DNA of 64,000 nt from Branchiostoma floridae (lineage: Eukaryota > Chordata > Leptocardii > Amphioxiformes > Branchiostomatidae). The first letter of the stretch is position 1. Every line of letters begins with the position of its first letter. Below, one piece after another: positions 1-10,791 of this stretch. A program made the position numbers and the translations under genes. The notes under the pieces were generated by a model. That model had not been told where the DNA came from. It saw nothing but the letters and a program-made list of their open reading frames with translations, and made no database searches. The DNA lies in contig NC_049994.1 of assembly GCF_000003815.2 (NCBI RefSeq), forward strand, positions 11,623,894 through 11,687,893, in the 5' to 3' direction.

Positions 1-56
1 CACTTCGGCGCTCGTCGCCATCAAAAATCTCTTCCTCTGACAGAAAATTGTCATTA

Positions 57-234
57 CAGTCAAACCTGTCTATAGCGGCCACTCAGGGGACCGGGCAAAT
101 TTGGCCACTATAGACAGGTGGCCTCTGTATAGAGGTGGAAACTTGTAGATAAAATACCCAAGGGATTGACAAAAAGTGGCCACTATGGACAGGTGGCCCC
201 TCTGTAGAGGTGGCCCCTAATACAGGTTTGACTG
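57..234. mobile_element. mariner/Tc1-like MITE with TA duplication
   Basis: A 178-bp element is bounded by the inverted repeat CAGTCAAACCTGT on the left and its reverse complement on the right, with TA on each side (55-56 and 235-236). The inside is made of sub-repeats of the form TGGCCACTATAGACAGG. It has no coding capacity. Assignment to the TA-targeting mariner/Tc1 group rests on the TA flanks only. Confidence 0.7.
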
Positions 235-239
235 TACAT

Positions 240-1160
240 TTAGCATAGTCTACCAGCGAAGTTTATCCCTCAAAATGCAGAAAATCGTGTCTCAGAGGGT
301 CCAAACTTCATCATTTGAATGACATTTCTCCAGACCTACCTTGCGACGGCTCGTGCCATGCCCGGCGCTCGAAATCGTGGAGATACGTTGGGGGCGTCGT
401 CGCCCTCAAAACCATGTGAAGTTCTAATAGAAAGGCTATTAAACTTAGCTTAGTCTGCCAGCAAATTTTGCCCATCAAAATTTAGGAAAGATCGTTTCAG
501 ATAGTCAAGATTTCCAAATTTTCCCGGGGGAGCATGCCCCCGAACCCCCCAAGGATTACGTTGATATAGTTCGCCCTCCCCATACTGAGAAATCTTCTGC
601 AGCCGCCTCTGTCGTGTGATTCCATGTTCGCACGAAGTTTAAGAAAACTATAGAAACTAAAATTGGTATAAATAACAATCCTGCGTGCATCTGTTCTTTG
701 TATACGGAATGGTTCACGGACGGCAACGGGATAAAACATTACGATGTTCACTTTCGTGACAGCGGGCTCTCTGCTGCATATGACGCAATCATGGTGGCGC
801 GAAATTCTTTTGGCAAGTTTGTAGGTTGCAATTGGCCGAAATAACTCCCGTTTTGGAAAGATTGAAGCAGTCTTGAAGCGGTTTTCGTAACGATATCGCT
901 AAAATGTACCCAAGTCTATTCCAACTACAACATTAATTTGTTTTCTTTTGTGTAAATTTCGTACGTGTAGTGGAAAAGATCGCCTTGGATTACCGCCCCT
1001 CCCCGCCCGCTTTTCTCTTCGTTGATGTGGACGCATAAAATCCACATTTTTTTGCCTCACAGAATGCGGGAAATTTCGTTTTAGAGGGTCAAAAATATCA
1101 AAATTTCCCGGGTAGCATGCCCCTAACCCCCGAGACCGGTCGGGCCTTTGGCCCTCCGAT
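240..1160. repeat. three diverged copies of a dispersed repeat module
   Basis: Three related modules lie at about 240-420, 440-600 and 1025-1160. Each runs from a 'TCAAAATGCAG'-like segment through 'TCAGAGGGTC' into 'AAATTTCCCGGG..AGCATGCCCC' and a CCCC-rich end. The first lacks the CCCGGG part. The short open frames across them are not conserved between copies. They look like decayed members of a repeat family; I cannot name it. Confidence 0.5.
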
Positions 1161-1529
1161 CCCTGGACGGCCTTTAACAGCTAGCCGTCGGTCTGGCGGA
1201 AACGCTCAGTTTCGTGATCTTGCGTATTAAAGTTTAAACGTTACCAGAGACTTTTTTCACGTAGATCGGAGAAGTGATATCAGACAAGGTAAGTCTTATA
1301 ACCGTTGCAGCGTGAGTGTAACAACATCAAGTGCTACATGTTTGTATATATGTCATCAAAATGAAAACTCGGCTGTTGTAAAACTTTGGGAGATAACATA
1401 TGCCCCAGCACTGGACTCCAACGTGCGCAATTTGTTGACGCGCGGGTCTTGACACCCCGATCGTCGTCACGTTCAAACAACGCTACCGCTATTGTTATTG
1501 CTATATTATTGAATGACAGACTGCGGTAA

Positions 1530-1629
1530 NNNNNNNNNNNNNNNNNNNNNNNNNNNNNNNNNNNNNNNNNNNNNNNNNNNNNNNNNNNNNNNNNNNNNNN
1601 NNNNNNNNNNNNNNNNNNNNNNNNNNNNN
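1530..1629. other. assembly gap (100 N)
   Basis: One hundred N, a conventional unknown-size gap. It is followed by a G/T homopolymer-rich stretch that probably stopped the assembly. Confidence 0.99.
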
Positions 1630-1760
1630 GGGGGGGGGGGGGGTTTTGTAATTTTTTTTGGGGTGGGGGGCGGGCCATAGAACTTTTTTTGGGGGCGGGG
1701 GGGGGGGCATTGAAAATTTTTTTACCAGACCTATTTGGCACCAGCCCCCTCCCCCCAGTA
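1630..1760. repeat. G-run/T-run low-complexity sequence beside a gap
   Basis: Long runs of G alternate with runs of T, starting at the gap edge. This is low-complexity sequence of doubtful accuracy; open frames over it are rich in proline or glycine for that reason only. Confidence 0.85.
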
Positions 1761-3381
1761 AATAACGTCAGGTCCCTTAGGCCATGTTTATTTGATTATA
1801 TGGATGAAATCTCTGGGAATCCTAAAGCATGGGAGTTTGGAAAAAAAAGTTGCCTTCACTATAAAATCTAAGTGGTCAAGAAAGAACAATAGAGTCGTCA
1901 TCTTTGTTCTTAATCTTCTTCTTATATCGATCATTGACTTTGGAAATGACTTTGATAAATGTGATGCGCGAGGATGTCATCCGTAGAATCAAATGAACAC
2001 GGTCTCAGCCTTATCGTCTTGTTTATTGCAGTTAACTAATAAGATCTTCGATGCATATGACCGTATTTGACACAACAATGAAGAAACGCCAATGTTATGA
2101 TTGTGTATACCCTTATTTCTAAACAGTCATGTAGAAACCATCTAGAGTAAACGATGTCGACTTGTCTTCAGCTGTCTACAGCGTCGGTAGAAAATGACAC
2201 CCAATATCCTCGCTACTTGGAGGTCTGTAAGATGAAGAATATTACCGCTCATTTACATGTTGGTAATACCAAGGATTTTGCAAGACCAATGTTTCTCCAT
2301 ACGATACTAGTTTTACAATTATTAGGTCGTTTTTGTGCTTTTACATGTTTAGCCAGTTGCTATGTTATCTGTGACGTCATCCCGGGTATACAGGCTTTTC
2401 AGTGACGTAATGATAGTTAAAATTTGAATCCCATGGCCGCCATGTTGGCAGATAATTGGAGTAAGCAATGGCATCCTTGTGTGCTCTATAGACGCAGGCT
2501 GTAATTCAACATGGCGCAGATGACGTCAAATGAAAAGCCTGTGTAGTCAATGTTGAACATTACTGGCGCCAATAATCAAGTTTGATTGTATGAGTGGGAA
2601 GTATGATTTGTTTGCGGTTTTCTAAATGTCATTAGAGGGATGTTTATCTTATTTGGTTTGAATTGTTACGTTACTTTAATAACACATATTATTCTTGCCA
2701 GAAATACTACGAAAATGTTGTATTTTGGCGCCCTGAAAACTTTTCGCCAGATTTTAGTGAAAAAATGGCAATGTATTTTTTTTTTACCTGACAGAATAGG
2801 TAGCATGTGTTCTGTTTGAATATTCAAATGATCAAGAATCAATAACTAGCTCGTGTCATGCGAAGATAAGAGTTCTATAGCGATCACAGGGGAAATCAAA
2901 TTAAGATACCGCGATACCGTGGCTTAATTTAGTAGTCTAGCTTCTTGTATCTTCAACATCCACTCCAAACAAAGTTGCGACCCCACCGGAATTCCAATCA
3001 GTTTCATCGATAATTAACACATCTGATTTCTTCTAACTCAATATAGAAAATAGAGGGAATCGAAGATGATTTTTGATTAAAAGATGCACCCAATCCATAT
3101 TTTCTGTTCCTTGATATACTAACATGCGAAACGATACCCACAAATTGCATTACCATTCATTTCCTCGTCTCAGAGCCGGAAAATTGCTTGCCCGAGACAG
3201 ATCTAGACCGTTAAAGTACCGCGGCTTTACGTTAATGAATAGATATCAGATCACTGCCGTCAGGGGCAAGCTCACGGTAGAGTTCTCGTAGGTAATCTAG
3301 ATAATGGGACATCGTTCTTTATAACGTGCAATCAAGGCATGCAATCTTATTTGGTTCTAAAGGCTGTTCACGCGTGCGTAT
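1761..3381. other. no gene seen
   Basis: AT-rich sequence with no supported exon. The only structure recognised is the inverted-repeat element at 2391-2541. Confidence 0.6.
2391..2541. mobile_element. short inverted-repeat element (MITE)
   Basis: The ends CAGGCTTTTC and GAAAAGCCTG are perfect inverted repeats 151 bp apart, each followed inward by a GTGACGT/GACGTCA-like motif. The inside carries ATGGCCGCCATG, a YY1-like sequence. No convincing target duplication is visible. Confidence 0.5.
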
Positions 3382-3429
3382 AAGTTCAAGTCCGTATGAG
3401 GTCCGTATGATGGAGTTCTTACCCTCTAT

Positions 3430-3615
3430 GGCCAAATATATCCAAGAATGTTTATACCATAGAACCAATTGTGTAAATGACAAACTAGACCATATATGTT
3501 GACATATTCCTACCTATTCATATTTTTATATGTCTGTTTCGTTTTAGATGATGATGATGATGATGATGTTTCGTTGTACTGTAAGTAGTTGTTATAGACC
3601 TTACGAAAGTCGCTG
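3430..3615 (+). repeat. dispersed repeat, copy 1 (ends in a gap)
   Basis: This stretch matches the reverse complement of 22411-22560: landmarks in the same order are TTTATACC, GAACCAAT, GTGTAAATG, CTAGACC, then TGTACTGTAAGTAGTTG and ACCTTACGAAAGTCGCTG. An ATG trinucleotide run (3548-3569) lies inside this copy only. The 3' end is lost in the gap at 3616. Confidence 0.6.
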
Positions 3616-3715
3616 NNNNNNNNNNNNNNNNNNNNNNNNNNNNNNNNNNNNNNNNNNNNNNNNNNNNNNNNNNNNNNNNNNNNNNNNNNNNNNNNNNNNN
3701 NNNNNNNNNNNNNNN
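3616..3715. other. assembly gap (100 N)
   Basis: One hundred N of unknown true size, at the end of a dispersed repeat. Confidence 0.99.
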
Positions 3716-3857
3716 ATTTCTACTATAAGCTCCACTGGTCGCAGGGGAAAGTAGAATTTGGACACATGTTTAGACGCATTGCTTGCCGGATGAGTTATCT
3801 GGCCGAGGAGTATGGTTTGCGACCGAGCTAGCTTGTCTGGCATTGTATTGGTCTATA

Positions 3858-4035
3858 CAGTGGAAGCCAGTTAATTGCACAGAGGATTAAAGCACACTTC
3901 TGTTAACTGCACGGAATCTCCAAAATCCCAAACCGGTGCGGTCCAGCTAGATATTACCTTCGCATTATTGCGCCATCCGGATAATTGCACCAAATTCACT
4001 GGCAAATAGGTCGTGCAATTAAGCGGCTTCTACTG
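3858..4035. mobile_element. pogo/Tigger-like MITE
   Basis: The imperfect terminal repeats are CAGTGGAAGCC..TTAATTGCAC on the left and, read in reverse complement, CAGTAGAAGCCGCTTAATTG on the right. The CAGT start and the 'CGCTTAATTGCA' style resemble pogo-family ends. TA precedes the left end; the right flank has lost it. No transposase is present. Confidence 0.55.
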
Positions 4036-4140
4036 TCTTTGGCCAATTTCTAATAATTGCCGGCAATCTGTGGAACCGGGTATAGGCAAAGACTAGTACT
4101 TCCATACGGAACTCATACGGACTCATACGGACTTAACTCC

Positions 4141-5469
4141 CCAATTCAATTAGGCCGGCGACTTCACTGTGACCGCCCTGCAACTGAGCAATTTGACAGA
4201 GCGCTAAACGACTTTCATACATAAAAATACTAAGCTTTTTACACATTGTGTTTTTTTTTAATTCTTTCAGTCATACATTTACATTTTGCAATTAAGAATC
4301 TAAGTCAGTGGATACACAAAGGCAATGAAGATCTGAGCGAGATCGTAACGCTCTCGTCGTCCAGTAGAATGAGAGGGCCTCATTTATATTCTAAGGTGTA
4401 GTATACAATAATATATATATTGTCTGGTGAGAGCACCCTAGCCTATCCGTAATGTATTATCTGTAATTACACATAAATGTGTAAGATTGCCATAACTTTT
4501 ACCATCTCATAATTCGCCCCAATGTAGTATTAAGTACGCATTATATAGACAGGACGATTTGCAATGTGTAATAGATAAGAATCCACAAAAAGCTATACTT
4601 CGCTCAACAGATAGTAAGGACGAACTAGCCGAAACGTAAACCATCTTAACTCATCGATTTAGAGACATATCGGAAATGTTCACATTGTAGTTAGGTTATG
4701 AATTAAAAATAGAAATAAAACTTAAGAAAATAATAAGTTATATGCGTTGAGAACGACAGTTGTAATTTGATAAGTCTCCAAATGCTGTTAGGAAAAAAAT
4801 TAGGACAATGAACAATTAAAGAGCCTCTAAAGGAGTGGCAAAACAATTTAATCGTGTTAAGTTCGAACTGCGAGGCATCAAATGGTTGGAATGAAATTAG
4901 ATCTCATTGTAGGTTAATTAGAAAAAAAATAGAAAGCTACCAAAAGAACGTAAATGGAGTAAGAGATGAAAATGTGCATGGCATTGGACCCCAAACATTC
5001 GCCATCTAACACAAAACTTTTATCATGATATCTAGATGAGCCCAGGCAATACTATGATATCTAAATTTATTTGCTTACAGCAAAAAGGAGACAGAAAAAT
5101 CACACATGTATTTCGTATCTTCTTATTGTCGATTGTATATTTTCATTATCAGTAGTGTAATTATAATAGCTTATAGACTCTTTTATATAGATAGTTTCAC
5201 ACAGAAAATAGTCTTTTAGGTTTCATTTTAAAATCATAACGCTATGATATATCGCAGCCCTCACACACCTTGAACTCCTTTCAGTAAATAATAGGCATAT
5301 ATAGAAACTCATTATACTATGTAATTTTTCTTTCATGATCATATACACTCACTGATGCCGTTAACGACCGCTTAATGCACACTAACACAGGCACTGTCAA
5401 GCAGCTAACATAAAGCTTTACATCACCGCAACAACAACCACGAACAACTCAAGCGAAAAATTAAAACAG
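4141..5469. other. downstream flank of the GPCR gene; likely contains its 3'UTR
   Basis: AT-rich sequence with no other supported gene. On the minus strand a polyadenylation hexamer AATAAA lies at 5066-5071, about 400 bp beyond the receptor stop codon, and could end its transcript. Other A/T-rich hexamers lie nearby, so the choice is tentative. Confidence 0.4.
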
Positions 5470-6795
5470 CTACACAGAAGACACGAAAACTATTTCTCGC
5501 TTGCCATTCTCGTGAACCTTTCGGTGGTTGTTCCTATCGTTTGAAGTGTTCGAACCGTCTAAAAGAACCATTTCCGTTGGAACTGTGTCTAGTTCTCGAC
5601 TTTCGTTGAATCTGTTGCTGAACCTGCCTAGATAGATTCCCCTTTTATAAGTATGCGTCATCTTTGTTTTGTCTGAGCCAGCGCCGGTGGCGAAAGTGTC
5701 ATTCATTTTTGTATCCCAGGATGCCTCGCGGCCCACGCATGCGCACAGAATCCTCTTGATGTGTAGCCGGAACCTCTGTCCGAAGAGTGCGTACAGGAAT
5801 GGGTTTACCGCCGAGTTGGCGGACGACAGCATGCCGACAAAAGATAACACGTTTACCGGGACCGAATAGGGATACGCCCCGTAGTGATCAATGATATTGG
5901 TAACGTGTAGAGGGCTCCAAGAGAAGAAGAAAAACAGTACGATCACGGTCACCATCTTGGTCACGCGGTTTCGGTTTTCGGCGCGCCTTCTCGCCTGCAT
6001 GGCCACGGCGATCTCCATGCCTTCTTTGATCCGCTTGTAGAGTAGAACGTACGTAGGGACGAGTATGAACAGTGGTAGGACGCACCACGCCACGAACCGA
6101 TACATGAAGAGGGCTTTGATGAAGTCCACGGTTGCCTGCTTTGATGTTTTAAGGTCGCCAGTTGGGATCCAGATGCTGCAGTGCTGCATGTCATAGGCGA
6201 CCGCAACCTTAGCAAATATCGTCGAAGGGAGGCTAAGGATGACCGCGAGGACCCACAACCCAGCGCAGGTCAACAGGGTCCGCTTGGTCCCGGAGCCTCG
6301 GCCTCGTCGGCGGAGCGGGTTGGACACGGCGCGGAAGCGCTCGAAGCTCATGGCGGTGAGGAACAGGATACTGGCGTTCACAGTTGCCGCGTAGATTCCC
6401 TTGTTGATGACGCACATCGCCTGCCCGAATATCCATCCGCGAGAGTTCAGCACGTACCCACTGAGAAAGGGCACGAACAGACTGCAGTACAGCATGTCTG
6501 CGACAGACAGGTTCAGGACGTAGATGTTGGGTACGGTTCTCATATCGGCGTTTCTCGCGATAACGTAGACGACTAGACCGTTAGCGAAAACACCAATGGC
6601 TGCAATGACCAACTCGACCGAGGACCAGACCATGTTGTCTACGCTGAAGGCAAACGTTGGCAAGGTCGTGTTTGAAGAGGTCGTGTCCGAGTCATTGACA
6701 AAGCTGCTGGTGAAAACCCGCTCGGAGGACCAGCCGTGAAACGGAGTTTTGGTCGTGGGGAAAGTATCAAACCAGACCGATTCGTTCAAATCCAT
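5470..6795 (-). CDS. class A (rhodopsin-like) G-protein-coupled receptor, peptide-receptor type
   Basis: An intronless 441-aa reading frame with seven hydrophobic segments. The N-terminus (1-55) is Ser/Thr-rich with Asn-X-Ser/Thr sites at N4, N34 and N42. Class A landmarks are N72 (TM1), LSVAD with D100 (TM2), C128 at the top of TM3, E152-R153-F154 in place of DRY, W181 (TM4), C206 in extracellular loop 2 (partner of C128), P247 (TM5), SWSP with W293 and P295 (TM6), and NPFLY at 331-335 (TM7). C351 and C353 could be palmitoylated. The basic third loop and overall pattern recall somatostatin/galanin/allatostatin-type neuropeptide receptors; the ligand is unknown. The last residues, S-S-V, fit a class I PDZ ligand. 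A donor-like GTAAGA on the minus strand near 7200 and acceptor-like CAGs near 6840 suggest a noncoding first exon upstream. Confidence 0.93.
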   Translation of the reverse strand: MDLNESVWFDTFPTTKTPFHGWSSERVFTSSFVNDSDTTSSNTTLPTFAFSVDNMVWSSVELVIAAIGVFANGLVVYVIARNADMRTVPNIYVLNLSVADMLYCSLFVPFLSGYVLNSRGWIFGQAMCVINKGIYAATVNASILFLTAMSFERFRAVSNPLRRRGRGSGTKRTLLTCAGLWVLAVILSLPSTIFAKVAVAYDMQHCSIWIPTGDLKTSKQATVDFIKALFMYRFVAWCVLPLFILVPTYVLLYKRIKEGMEIAVAMQARRRAENRNRVTKMVTVIVLFFFFSWSPLHVTNIIDHYGAYPYSVPVNVLSFVGMLSSANSAVNPFLYALFGQRFRLHIKRILCACVGREASWDTKMNDTFATGAGSDKTKMTHTYKRGIYLGRFSNRFNESRELDTVPTEMVLLDGSNTSNDRNNHRKVHENGKREIVFVSSV

Positions 6796-7093
6796 AGCTT
6801 ATATATGAAGGTTATGTTGTCGGGAAGAAGGTGATCAACTGCTGTGGAACGCCTGCTGTCGGTGCACCTACGGACACATAATTCAAAAGCGTTGTAAATT
6901 TAGTATGAAATATTGAACACACAGACTTGCAGTACAGAAAAATCATCAGCACCGTCAAAAAAGTATAACAAAGATGTAATTACATGTACCACATAAAAGA
7001 AATGCTATCATTCATGAAAATGAAAGAAATGAACATCAAACATCTACATGGTAAACACTTGGTAGTAAAACCTACAAGTAGCAGTGAGCTCCT

Positions 7094-7152
<59 letters not shown>

Positions 7153-8519
7153 TGTGTCAAAAGCATACAACTTAGTTTGTATAAATGTTTGAGACGTTCT
7201 TACCTTACAGCAGCAGCAATACAAATACAGGAGGGTCCGTCAGGGATCGGGCGGCCGTGCTGTCCACAAAACACACCTCAAAACCTGCAGAGAGCACAGA
7301 TACGTGGTCAGGACCAAAACTCAGGACATTTATAGGACAAGCTGGAGTTCGATCAAACATATAGACTAACTACAGAATCGTGGCTATGGCCTTCTTTCGG
7401 ACCCAGACCTGCAACAGCTGGTCTCCATCTGCTGCACTTGTCAAGTCGACTCTATGACGGATCGGTGCAAAATTTATCGATGTATTGACTCACAGTGGGG
7501 GCAAGCTTAAGCGTACGCCCACCCATCATCGTCACAGTTAGGTAAACACACCTTCCACGGGTGGTTGTCTGCGCTGCGATGATTAATGACGGTACTGATA
7601 ATTGCCAGCTTATAAAGATTGATTGTGACGGAGTGGCTCGGCTGGTAGGGTAATTCTGATGGGGTAACATCAAAGATTCTTTAACGAAGGCAAAAAGAAG
7701 AAAGGGAACTTAATCTCCGAGTCTCACATATGGCAGCATCAATGTATTGTGTGCTCGATATATATATTGCATATAGAAAGAAAAATTATGATGTGTTGCA
7801 GCTAGTCTATGGAGTATTGAATGTATATGGCAGTACGTTCTTCTAAGTCTGCGTGTGTTTGCAAGATAAAGCCCAGGGGCTTTTATCTATCTGAACACCT
7901 TGCCGTCTCAGCCTCTGAGTCGTCATACCTTGTAGGATTAAGCTAGGTTCTAAAAAAGAGCTAGAAGTTAAGAGTTTTTGTTTTAGTGTATATTTCTACG
8001 TGACACCAATCCCTGAGTGAGACAGATACGCCAATTGTCCAAGAAAATGAAGAATAACTTTCAGGGCATTTCCACACACGGTTGCTAATGGAAAAACATG
8101 TACCAGTAGATGATTATGGTGATGATGATGACGATTGTCGAAGGAAATATCCCACTTCATGCACCTTTTCTGTGATGTGCATGTATTGTGACTGATGACA
8201 GACTCACAGTTAAGCTCCTGGTCACAACTAGTTGCAATTGGTAACTGGAAGAACCCAGTTCAACTCTAGGTGTAGCATCTTGTTGGGTGTTTCCGACTGA
8301 CACTTCTTTTGTGAGTGACGTAAAATGGGGGTCCCCTATTCAAGTAGCACGTTAAAGAGAAAACACTCCCTGTGAAGATACACACTGCCACCAAAAACGA
8401 CAAGGACACATGCCACCCTATGTGCTAGTGGCACTACAATCGTCCCAAAGAACGAAGAAACATTTTCCCGTACAATTGTAAATTGTATTTTGCCCGCGTG
8501 GTCGGTCTCAATTGTGTAC
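6796..8519. other. upstream flank of the GPCR gene
   Basis: No supported coding exon. It holds a TA dinucleotide run at 7096-7147 and, on the minus strand, a possible 5' untranslated exon ending at a CTGTAAG/GTAAGA donor near 7203. The rest is unremarkable. Confidence 0.5.
7096..7147. repeat. (TA)n microsatellite
   Basis: About 26 uninterrupted TA units. It lies roughly 300 bp upstream of the receptor start codon on the opposite side, within its likely 5' region. Confidence 0.97.
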
Positions 8520-8655
8520 AGGTAAGGCAATTTAGGTCCAGGTTCGGGTCCAGAGGATCAGGTCCAGGTTTGGACCTGAACCTGATTCAGTACTCGAGAA
8601 CTTGTCAATGGACAATACTCAAAACAATGGCCCATTACCAGTACCCATCCCTAGT
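8520..8655. mobile_element. truncated copy of the hAT MITE family
   Basis: The GGTCCAGGTT..GGACCTGAACCTGATTCAGTA segment matches the inside of the MITE at 15756-16188, and the right side ends with GTACCCATCCCTA, the reverse complement of that family's terminal repeat. The matching left terminal repeat and most of the interior are missing. Confidence 0.6.
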
Positions 8656-9150
8656 ACCAAGCATAGCGCAAAGCGGCCCCACAACGTTTCAACGGTTGTT
8701 GACCTCCATCAAAAGGTCAACAATCGGCGCCCTTCGTTAATCGATTTGTTGCTGAGTCTTCAATATTTGAAAGCGAAGACTGATTGCTGATTATGATCAC
8801 TTATTTACTTTGCATCGATCTCTGAATTAACGTTCTTACATTTTTTCATGCTCTGTCACGTACCTCAACCAGCTACAGTGTCCTTTATAGGAGTTATGAA
8901 AACTTTTTTTTTTCATTTTGAGAACTTACAGACAGGGAGAGGTCAGAGGAGAGGTCAGAGGTCAGGCCTGGCGGCCGGTGGTGGTATTTTCGGGCTCCCG
9001 AGTTTTTTCGCCATTCTCGCCCGTTTTCCAGGGCAACGGTAGGATTAGAACGGTCTAGAACAGCTGGGTATATTAGCTGAACTTTACAGACACCCTCTAG
9101 TTAACAGTTTTGACGTTTTTGTACTGCATCGATCCTCTATTCCGGAAAAC

Positions 9151-10791
9151 ATGCACTCGAGCTTCGCGCCAAGCGCTACGACGCGGCGCCATGTTGGCTT
9201 ATTGTTGTGCGTGAATATCTTGCTCGCCCTTTACCGTCACTTTATGTGCGCAGCATGCGATTTGAAACATGCAGAAGAAATATGTGAAAGTTGTGATTTT
9301 GGCAAACAAACAGGTTTTAACATACTCTTTAGCAAAGGAGGTTATGAGACACACTCGCCCAGCCTGCTGGGCTTGGGTATATCATCGCTAGTCAGACCAC
9401 TCGGTTCGAAATACAACAGGGGATACGGGGCGCCGGTACCTCTGGGTTTTGAGGGTCCATCTGGATTTCTGCTTGCTATCCTCCTCATGTCAGGGGATGT
9501 GCACAGTAACCCCGGACCTATCAAGTTCCCGTGCGGAGGGTGCGGTCGCGCCGTGGCCTCAAACCATCGAGCCATGCAATGTGATAACTGTGACCAATGG
9601 GTTCATATTAAATGTTGTGGAGTGGGGGATAAAATGTACAAACATTACCAAAACTCGTCATGCTCATGGATTTGTAACAACTGTGGTTTGCCTAGCTTCA
9701 CCTCCAGCTTGTTTGACTTTAGCTCATGGATTCATGATAGGGATGAATCATTCTATAGTCCTCTCCTAGAGAGGGATATAGATGATGACACCGACGACAA
9801 CATTTCACACATTGCATCCAATTTTACCACAGGTTCCAATACCCACAGCGAATCCTGGTCTTCAGATAACAACACTTTCAATGACAGCATCCCATCCTTC
9901 AACCCTACCTCCACTTCCTCTCCCTGCACTACCCAATCCCTGGGCAAAGGTAAGGGAATTTTACAGAACCTACACGTATTATCTTTGAATTGTAGGAGTC
10001 TAAGGGGAGTAGATAAAAATGCCCAGTTTAGGGCATTAGTAGCCACAGAAAACCCTGATGTTATCTGCGGAAATGAGTCACACTTAGATCCTGATTATAC
10101 GAATGCAGAGATTTTCCCAGAAGGCTACGATATATATCGTAAAGATCGTAACAGCCAAGGAGGGGGGGTGTTTATTGCTGTTAGGTCCTCCTTGGTCTCA
10201 TCGCCTGTACATGACCCCTCAAATGCGGAGATTGTATGGGCTATGATACAACAGGCAGGATATAGACCCTGGTGTGTGGGCTCAGCTTATAGGCCCCCAA
10301 CCTCTGGACTTGTGTATGTGGATGAACTTGAGACATCTCTGAACAACATTGTAGATAAACCCTCCCCACCAAATGTCGCATTATTCGGGGACTTCAATAT
10401 GCCGGACATATGTTGGAGCTCTGAGACGCCCACCGTCAATCCCACGCCCCAATATGGGAAGGGACTGAACGAGAAATTTCTAGAGGTTGTACAGAGCTCT
10501 AGCCTGTCCCAAGTGGTATTGACCCCTACTCGTGGCCATAACATACTTGACTTGGCTTTAGTGTCTAATCCTGACCTGGTGGAGAATGTCAATGTCACCC
10601 CAGGGATAAGTGACCATGATGCGGTAACAGTAGGCATAAAAACCCACGTCAAACACAACAGGAAGAAACCTCGTACAGTTTACTTATACAAGAAAACGGA
10701 TAAACCAGCGTTAGTAGAAGGGATAAAAAACCTAGAGAAACAATTCACGGAAAGAGTCCCAACCAACCACTTATCTCAAATGACCGATTAG
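9151..10791 (+). pseudogene. LINE ORF, N-terminal part: 2A-like peptide, PHD finger, APE endonuclease
   Basis: A 546-codon frame, of which the last seven codons are non-LINE sequence reached after the break at 10771. Residues 105-123 are a hydrophobic run ending GDVHSNPGP, close to the ribosome-skipping 2A consensus D-V/I-E-x-N-P-G-P but with H for E. A PHD-type C4HC3 zinc finger follows: C128, C131, C144, C147, H152, C155, C175, C178. From about residue 270 there is an AP-like endonuclease with LNCRSL, NESHLD, SAYRPP, GDFN (near 413) and SDHDAV (near 487), so its catalytic motifs look intact. The acidic Ser/Thr-rich linker (195-265) is low complexity. The start at 9151 is the first ATG of the frame; the alternative ATG at codon 32 is possible. 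Confidence 0.85.
10600..10771 (+). repeat. 172-bp direct repeat, copy 1
   Basis: Identical by eye to 12223-12394. It encodes the end of the endonuclease domain from SDHDAV onward. Sequence to its left continues the LINE; sequence to its right does not. Confidence 0.95.

Larger units (their letters stand above)
3382..4140. repeat. outer inverted repeats around a nested repeat cluster
   Basis: The left segment (about 3388-3421) has two copies of GTCCGTATGA. The right segment (about 4100-4137) has the reverse complement with two to three copies. Between them lie the dispersed repeat at 3430-3615, a gap and the pogo-like MITE at 3858-4035. This could be one foldback element with nested insertions, or a coincidence of short repeats. 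Confidence 0.35.

Noticed and set aside
1334..1741. Proline-rich minus-strand frames crossing the first gap
   Set aside because: They read through N and G-run low-complexity sequence.
6181..6576. 131-codon plus-strand frame over the GPCR gene
   Set aside because: Antisense shadow of the receptor reading frame in GC-rich sequence.
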